The notes under the pieces are model-generated. The model was not told the DNA's origin and ran no database searches. It saw only the letters and a list, made by a program, of their open reading frames with translations. A DNA stretch of 64,000 bases. Source: Leadbetterella lacunae. Its GTDB lineage: Bacteria > Bacteroidota > Bacteroidia > Cytophagales > Spirosomataceae. Both the position numbers and the translations under genes were made by a program. The stretch spans positions 3,224,001-3,288,000 of the forward strand of contig NZ_JBHRYQ010000001.1 in assembly GCF_042649125.1 (NCBI RefSeq). Reading direction: 5' to 3'. Shown here one piece after another: positions 60,350-64,000 of this stretch (position 1 is its first letter; each line of letters starts with the position of its first letter).

Positions 60350-60379
60350 AAAAAAATAGAAACCTTAATTTATCTAAAA

Positions 60380-61072
60380 ATGAAAAACCTTACAGTAAGC
60401 TGCCTGCTACTTTTAATGTCAACGGCGGTTTTTGCTCAAAAATCAAAATGGCAAAAACTCACAGATGGCAAAACTTTTACAAACTGGCATATATATAACC
60501 ACGCTGGCGAACAAGTTAACTCCAAATGGAAAATAGTAGACGGAGCGTTTGTTTTTGACCCAAATGGCAAAAGTGATTATAAAGTAAATGATTTGGTTTC
60601 GGACAAGGCGTACGAAAACTTTGAGCTAGAGTTAGAATGGAAAATAGAAGAAGGTGGTAACTCTGGGATTTTTTACGGCGTATTTGAAGACCCAAAATAC
60701 GGAACGCCCTATCTGACAAGTCCTGAAATACAGGTACTTGACGATCAAAACCACCCTGACGCCAAACAAGGAAAAAATGGAAACCGAAGAGCAGGTTCAC
60801 TTTATGACATGATTCCGTCGGCCAATGTAGCTAAACCCTATGGTGAGTGGAACAAAGTAAAAATCAAGAAGCAAAATAACGAGGTAACGGTTTGGCAAAA
60901 TGGCAAATTAGCCGTTAAATATCCTACCACGGGCCCACAGTGGGAATCTATGGTGGCAGATAGTAAATTTAAAACATGGGAAGGCTTTGGTAAATATCCG
61001 AATGGAAAAATAGGCCTTCAAGACCATGGAAACGAAGTTGCTTTTAAAAATATCAGAATCAGAGAATTGTAA
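60380..61072 (+). CDS. DUF1080 (3-keto-disaccharide hydrolase family) protein
   Basis: A 230-residue secreted single-domain protein. The signal peptide (about 1-20, ending FAQ) is followed by WQKLTDGKTFTNWHIYN. The jelly-roll keeps NSGIFYGVFED, PEIQVLDDQNHPDAKQG and AGSLYDMIPS, the blocks thought to form the active site in 3-keto-glycoside hydrolases. It ends KNIRIREL. The start at 60380 lies 24 nt after the predicted transcription start. It stands alone, with no oxidoreductase nearby, so it would depend on 3-keto products made by the Tat-exported enzymes encoded elsewhere, such as the 9.8-15.3 kb cluster (inference). Confidence 0.9.
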   Translation: MKNLTVSCLLLLMSTAVFAQKSKWQKLTDGKTFTNWHIYNHAGEQVNSKWKIVDGAFVFDPNGKSDYKVNDLVSDKAYENFELELEWKIEEGGNSGIFYGVFEDPKYGTPYLTSPEIQVLDDQNHPDAKQGKNGNRRAGSLYDMIPSANVAKPYGEWNKVKIKKQNNEVTVWQNGKLAVKYPTTGPQWESMVADSKFKTWEGFGKYPNGKIGLQDHGNEVAFKNIRIREL

Positions 61073-61131
61073 ATTAGAGAACACGAATATGAAACCTCTC
61101 GATCTCAAAATCGGGAGGTTTTTTTTGTTAT

Positions 61132-61300
61132 AACCCGATTTGTGCATTAGAAAATCTATTACGACCTTAAATAGCTGCAAATCAGTACGTAAACCCCCTT
61201 AAATTTAATTACCATAGCGGTGCTATGCTAATTAAATTTAAGTGTCTGATTTATTGCAATTTAAGCTCTCATAACGAAGTCCTAATGCACAAACCGGGTT
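61132..61300. mobile_element. MITE-like element, full copy
   Basis: A 169-bp element without coding capacity. Its ends, AACCCGATTTGTGCATTAG and (reverse strand) AACCCGGTTTGTGCATTAG, form a nearly perfect 19-bp terminal inverted repeat. The inside matches 15394-15505. A central hairpin (61198-61218 with 61222-61242) has 20 of 21 pairs. Its right end overlaps the first base of the ogt stop codon at 61300-61302. Confidence 0.8.
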
Positions 61301-61788
61301 TAAAACAAAGTCATTACGCCGTTGGCCACTTTATTTTCTAAGTCGAGAAGTAATCTTTTATTATTTAATCCACCTGCATAACCGGTTAAGCTGCCATTTG
61401 TACCTATTACTCTGTGACACGGAATCACTATCGCTATCGGGTTTTTGCCATTGGCTGACGCCGCCGCTCGTATCACCTTTGGGTCTCCTAGCGAATTTGC
61501 CATGTCTGCATACGAACATGTAGCTCCGTATGGAATGGTGAGCAGCGTGTTCCACACTTTTTTCTGAAAATCTGTGCCGTCGGGGTTTAAAATCAGCTCG
61601 AATTCCTGGAGCTTACCCATTAAATATTTTTCTAACTGAATGACCGCATCTTTCAGTATGGGCGGTGTTTCAGGCGAATTTTCTTCTATATTTTTCACAA
61701 ACGAAATGGTCTTAACAGATACATCGTCGGTCTCTATTTTAAGAATGGTGTTTTCTACTTGCACAAAAGCGTGATATGGGGCACTCAT
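61300..61788 (-). CDS. ogt: Methylated-DNA--protein-cysteine methyltransferase
   Basis: A 162-residue DNA repair protein that removes alkyl groups from O6-alkylguanine. The acceptor cysteine is in IVIPCHRVIGTNG, preceded by the helix-turn-helix region YGATCSYADMANSLG and the asparagine hinge AAASANGKNP. The short N-terminal domain and lack of an Ada metal-binding part make it the Ogt type. The last codon region runs into the end of a MITE-like element, so the original C-terminal tail may have been changed. It is divergent from murF. Confidence 0.95.
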   Translation of the reverse strand: MSAPYHAFVQVENTILKIETDDVSVKTISFVKNIEENSPETPPILKDAVIQLEKYLMGKLQEFELILNPDGTDFQKKVWNTLLTIPYGATCSYADMANSLGDPKVIRAAASANGKNPIAIVIPCHRVIGTNGSLTGYAGGLNNKRLLLDLENKVANGVMTLF

Positions 61789-61858
61789 ATTTTTTTTGGA
61801 ATAACTATAACGAAATTAAGTAAAAACATAGAACTTTGGTGCCACAATAATAAGCAAT

Positions 61859-63148
61859 ATGCAAATAGAGGGATTATACGAGATATTTAGAAATAGCACA
61901 GGAATAACTACTGACACTCGCAAAATAGGCAAAGGACAGGTGTTTTTTGCACTAAAGGGCGATAAATTTAATGCTAACAATTTTGCCGAGCAGGCTCTGG
62001 CACAAGGTGCCGCCTATGCCGTAGTAGACGAAATAGAGCACGCCCAAAACCCGCAGTGCATATTGGTAGACAATGTGTTAGCTACGCTCCAAACCCTGGC
62101 AAACCACCACAGAAAAACCTTTGACATACCCGTAATAGGCTTAACGGGCTCAAACGGAAAAACCACGAATAAAGAACTCCTCATGCGAGTTCTTGGTCAA
62201 AAATATAAAGTACACGCTACCAAAGGAAACCTAAATAACCACATCGGAGTGCCGCTTACACTCTTAGAAATGGCCGAAGATACAGAAATAGCAATAATAG
62301 AAATGGGGGCAAATCATCAGAAAGAGATTGCGATGCTTTCTGACATTTGTGAGCCTACGCATGGTTTTATAACCAACCTTGGCAAAGCCCACCTGGAAGG
62401 GTTTGGCGGGGTAGAAGGTGTTAGAAAAGGAAAAGGAGAGTTATTTGATTTCTTAAAAAAACACAGTAAAATAGCTTTTGTAAACGAAACCGACCCGGCT
62501 ATTTGTAGCCTTGTAAAAGAGAAAGAAATGGCTCTTGTGGTCTATTTTGGGAAAGACGAATTTGCACTAAAAATGCTTGAAGAAAGCCCCGTGGTCACTT
62601 TTCAAACCCCTGACAATGAAGACATTTACACGACGCACATAAGCGGAGGATACAATTTCCAAAATATGCAAACGGCTTTTGCGGTTGGCCGATATTTTGG
62701 AGTGCCGCATAATGAGGCTGCACAAGCTTTGGCTGACTACAACCCAGACAACAACCGCTCTCAAGTAATAGAAAAAGGCAGCAATTCATTCTTAATGGAT
62801 GCCTATAATGCCAATCCATCTTCTATGGCGGCTTCAGTGACGAATTTTGGTAAGCTAAAAACCGACAAGCAAAAAGCCGTGATTTTGGGTGATATGTATG
62901 AGCTTGGAGAAGTTACGGAAGAAGAGCACGCTGCCCTCGGCAAATTAGTTTCTGAGCAGAATTTTGATGTAGTGGTGCTTTACGGCGAACACATGAAACA
63001 CGCCTTGGCTCACTTGCCAAAAGCTTACTATTTCACAGATAAATTTTCAATTCATAACTGGTTGATGGACTCCAAGTTTTCTAACACCTATTTTTTAGTA
63101 AAAGGCTCACGAGGTGTTGGCTTAGAAAGCATTTTGGGGGTGATGTGA
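61859..63148 (+). CDS. murF: UDP-N-acetylmuramoyl-tripeptide--D-alanyl-D-alanine ligase
   Basis: A 429-residue Mur ligase that adds D-Ala-D-Ala to the UDP-MurNAc-tripeptide, the last cytoplasmic step of peptidoglycan precursor synthesis. The N-terminal domain has the MurF segment GITTDTRKIGKGQVFFALKG. The ATP P-loop is GLTGSNGKTTNKELL. NHIGVPLTLLEM and AIIEMGANHQKEI follow, and the C-terminal domain has DAYNANPSSMAASV and ILGDMYELGE. In many Bacteroidota, murF stands apart from the main mur cluster. Here murE lies only 0.6 kb away on the other strand. Confidence 0.96.
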   Translation: MQIEGLYEIFRNSTGITTDTRKIGKGQVFFALKGDKFNANNFAEQALAQGAAYAVVDEIEHAQNPQCILVDNVLATLQTLANHHRKTFDIPVIGLTGSNGKTTNKELLMRVLGQKYKVHATKGNLNNHIGVPLTLLEMAEDTEIAIIEMGANHQKEIAMLSDICEPTHGFITNLGKAHLEGFGGVEGVRKGKGELFDFLKKHSKIAFVNETDPAICSLVKEKEMALVVYFGKDEFALKMLEESPVVTFQTPDNEDIYTTHISGGYNFQNMQTAFAVGRYFGVPHNEAAQALADYNPDNNRSQVIEKGSNSFLMDAYNANPSSMAASVTNFGKLKTDKQKAVILGDMYELGEVTEEEHAALGKLVSEQNFDVVVLYGEHMKHALAHLPKAYYFTDKFSIHNWLMDSKFSNTYFLVKGSRGVGLESILGVM

Positions 63149-63270
63149 TTCAGGTCTTTTCTTTTTTGGTAAAAACACTGTTTCGTTTTAAAAGTAACCC
63201 GTACAAAAACATTTGGCCACTGGCGATGTTCTATATCTGAAGTTTAACTTCTTATAAAGAAAATCACAAA

Positions 63271-63723
63271 ATGAAAAGAATAAAAGTAGAGCAGTTTTTA
63301 CCGATAAGCATAGAAAAAGCATGGGATTTTTTCTCATCACCAAAAAACCTAAATGAGATTACGCCGCCTGAAATGACCTTTCAGATATTAAACGAAATAC
63401 CTGAAAAAATGTATGAAGGCCTTATGATCAGCTATAAAGTTTCGCCGATGCTCAATATCCCACTCGACTGGGTTACCGAAATTACCCATGTCAAAGAAAA
63501 TGAGTTTTTTGTGGATGAACAACGCCTCGGGCCATACAACATTTGGCACCACGAGCACCACTTTAAAGTGGTAGAGGGTGGAGTTTTAATGACAGACATA
63601 TTGCACTATGACGTAGGCAAATGGATCTTTGGATGGATAGCGAGCAAACTATTTGTAGACGCCAAAGTAAACGGAATTTTTACCTACAGGAAAGCACTCT
63701 TAGAAAAGCTATTTCCTGCTTAA
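63271..63723 (+). CDS. SRPBCC-family ligand-binding protein
   Basis: A 150-residue soluble protein of the START/SRPBCC (CoxG/YfbR-type) fold. It begins KVEQFLPISIEKAWDFFSSPKNLNEITPPEM, the usual N-terminal strand and first helices, and has FVDEQRLGPYNIWHHEHHF and DILHYDVG in the central sheet. The closing helix ends FTYRKALLEKLF. Such proteins hold a hydrophobic ligand in a cavity; in bacteria they are often near photolyase or cell-wall genes. The ligand is unknown. A perfect terminator follows at 63732. Confidence 0.85.
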   Translation: MKRIKVEQFLPISIEKAWDFFSSPKNLNEITPPEMTFQILNEIPEKMYEGLMISYKVSPMLNIPLDWVTEITHVKENEFFVDEQRLGPYNIWHHEHHFKVVEGGVLMTDILHYDVGKWIFGWIASKLFVDAKVNGIFTYRKALLEKLFPA

Positions 63724-63731
63724 ATAAAACG

Positions 63732-63770
63732 AAATAGGCCGAGTTGGATTTTCAACTCGGCCTATTTTTT
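63732..63770. terminator. Strong bidirectional terminator
   Basis: AAATAGGCCGAGTTG (63732-63746) pairs perfectly with CAACTCGGCCTATTT (63753-63767) around a six-base loop, with A/T runs on both sides. It separates the SRPBCC gene from convergent murE. Confidence 0.93.
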
Positions 63771-63792
63771 AATCTATAAAACCTGACTCTAT

Positions 63793-64000
63793 TTACGCCA
63801 AAAATGCTTTAAGTAGTTCTTCTCTATCGTCAAAGTGCGACTTTACACCTTTTATGTCTTGGTAGGTTTCGTGGCCTTTTCCGGCAATCAAAATAATATC
63901 TTCGGGGTTTGCTATTTCGCAGGCTTTTATAATCGCAGCACGGCGGTCTTCTATCTGCTGCACTTTTCTTCTTTGAGTAATAGAAACTCCCGCTTGCATA
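63793..64000 (-). CDS. murE: UDP-N-acetylmuramyl-tripeptide synthetase, C-terminal end
   Basis: Only the last 69 codons are in the window; the frame runs off the right edge. The visible part has EDRRAAIIKACEIANPEDIILIAGKGHETYQ, split here as DRRAAI and IAGKGHETYQ, the classic C-terminal block of MurE, followed by FDDREELLKAFLA. MurE adds the third residue (usually meso-diaminopimelate) to UDP-MurNAc-dipeptide. The specificity motif DNPR lies outside the view. It converges on the SRPBCC gene across a strong terminator. Confidence 0.9.
   Translation of the reverse strand, partial: MQAGVSITQRRKVQQIEDRRAAIIKACEIANPEDIILIAGKGHETYQDIKGVKSHFDDREELLKAFLA

Noticed and set aside
60314..60379. Longer N-terminus for the single-domain DUF1080 protein
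   Set aside because: The upstream ATG lies before the predicted transcription start of a consensus promoter, and the shorter start gives a clean signal peptide.

Overview
The window looks like chromosomal DNA of a free-living polysaccharide-degrading Bacteroidota, most likely a member of the Cytophagales (Leadbetterella/Lacihabitans-like; this placement is inferred). The evidence is several Bacteroidota-type promoters (TTG, 19-20 nt, TAnnTTTG), SusC/SusD pairs, type IX secretion sorting tails, gliding-type CHU_C domains, Tat-exported Gfo/Idh/MocA oxidoreductases and DUF1501/DUF1800 pairs. No rRNA, CRISPR array, complete insertion sequence or prophage is visible. One tRNA gene, tRNA-Phe(GAA), is present.

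Layout. 1-7.1 kb: the end of a saccharopine-dehydrogenase-like gene, greA behind an attenuator-like leader, a large T9SS-sorted surface protein, and a carboxylesterase divergent from a Nudix-related regulator with a strong palindrome between them. 7.3-15.3 kb: an aminotransferase, then an AraC regulator divergent from three Tat-exported Gfo/Idh/MocA oxidoreductases and a double-domain DUF1080 protein; this resembles the 3-keto-glycoside pathway. 15.6-18.1 kb: a small unknown gene, rlmF and a CarH-like MerR/B12 regulator. 18.4-31.0 kb: a starch/maltodextrin utilization locus with a membrane-bound AraC sensor carrying two starch-binding-like modules, a GH53 galactanase, SusC, SusD, SusE and two GH13 enzymes. 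31.2-38.9 kb: a GMC oxidoreductase/aldehyde dehydrogenase pair, metG, two tandem small paralogs of unknown function and a fourth Tat oxidoreductase.

39.0-42.8 kb: a HIT-family gene has been split by insertion of an AT-rich 3.3 kb segment that carries one giant ELWxxDGT-repeat protein. A 137-bp direct repeat flanks the insert and the HIT gene is rebuilt downstream. 42.8-53.5 kb: a polysaccharide flippase, two unknown envelope proteins, a NarL-type two-component system, a five-CBM GH10 xylanase and a LytTR protein. 53.6-64 kb: tRNA-Phe, a membrane Fe-S reductase, anmK, DUF2141, the DUF1501/DUF1800 pair, a second DUF1080 protein, ogt, murF, an SRPBCC protein and the end of murE.

Between the genes lie two dispersed repeat families. 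One is a structured element of about 85-100 bp with three copies (9655, 27566, 36602). The other is a MITE-like element with terminal inverted repeats (15394, 61132 and a terminal remnant at 27546). The most interesting items are the CBM-containing membrane AraC sensor, the HIT-gene insertion, the greA leader, the structured repeat family and the exported 3-keto-glycoside enzyme set.
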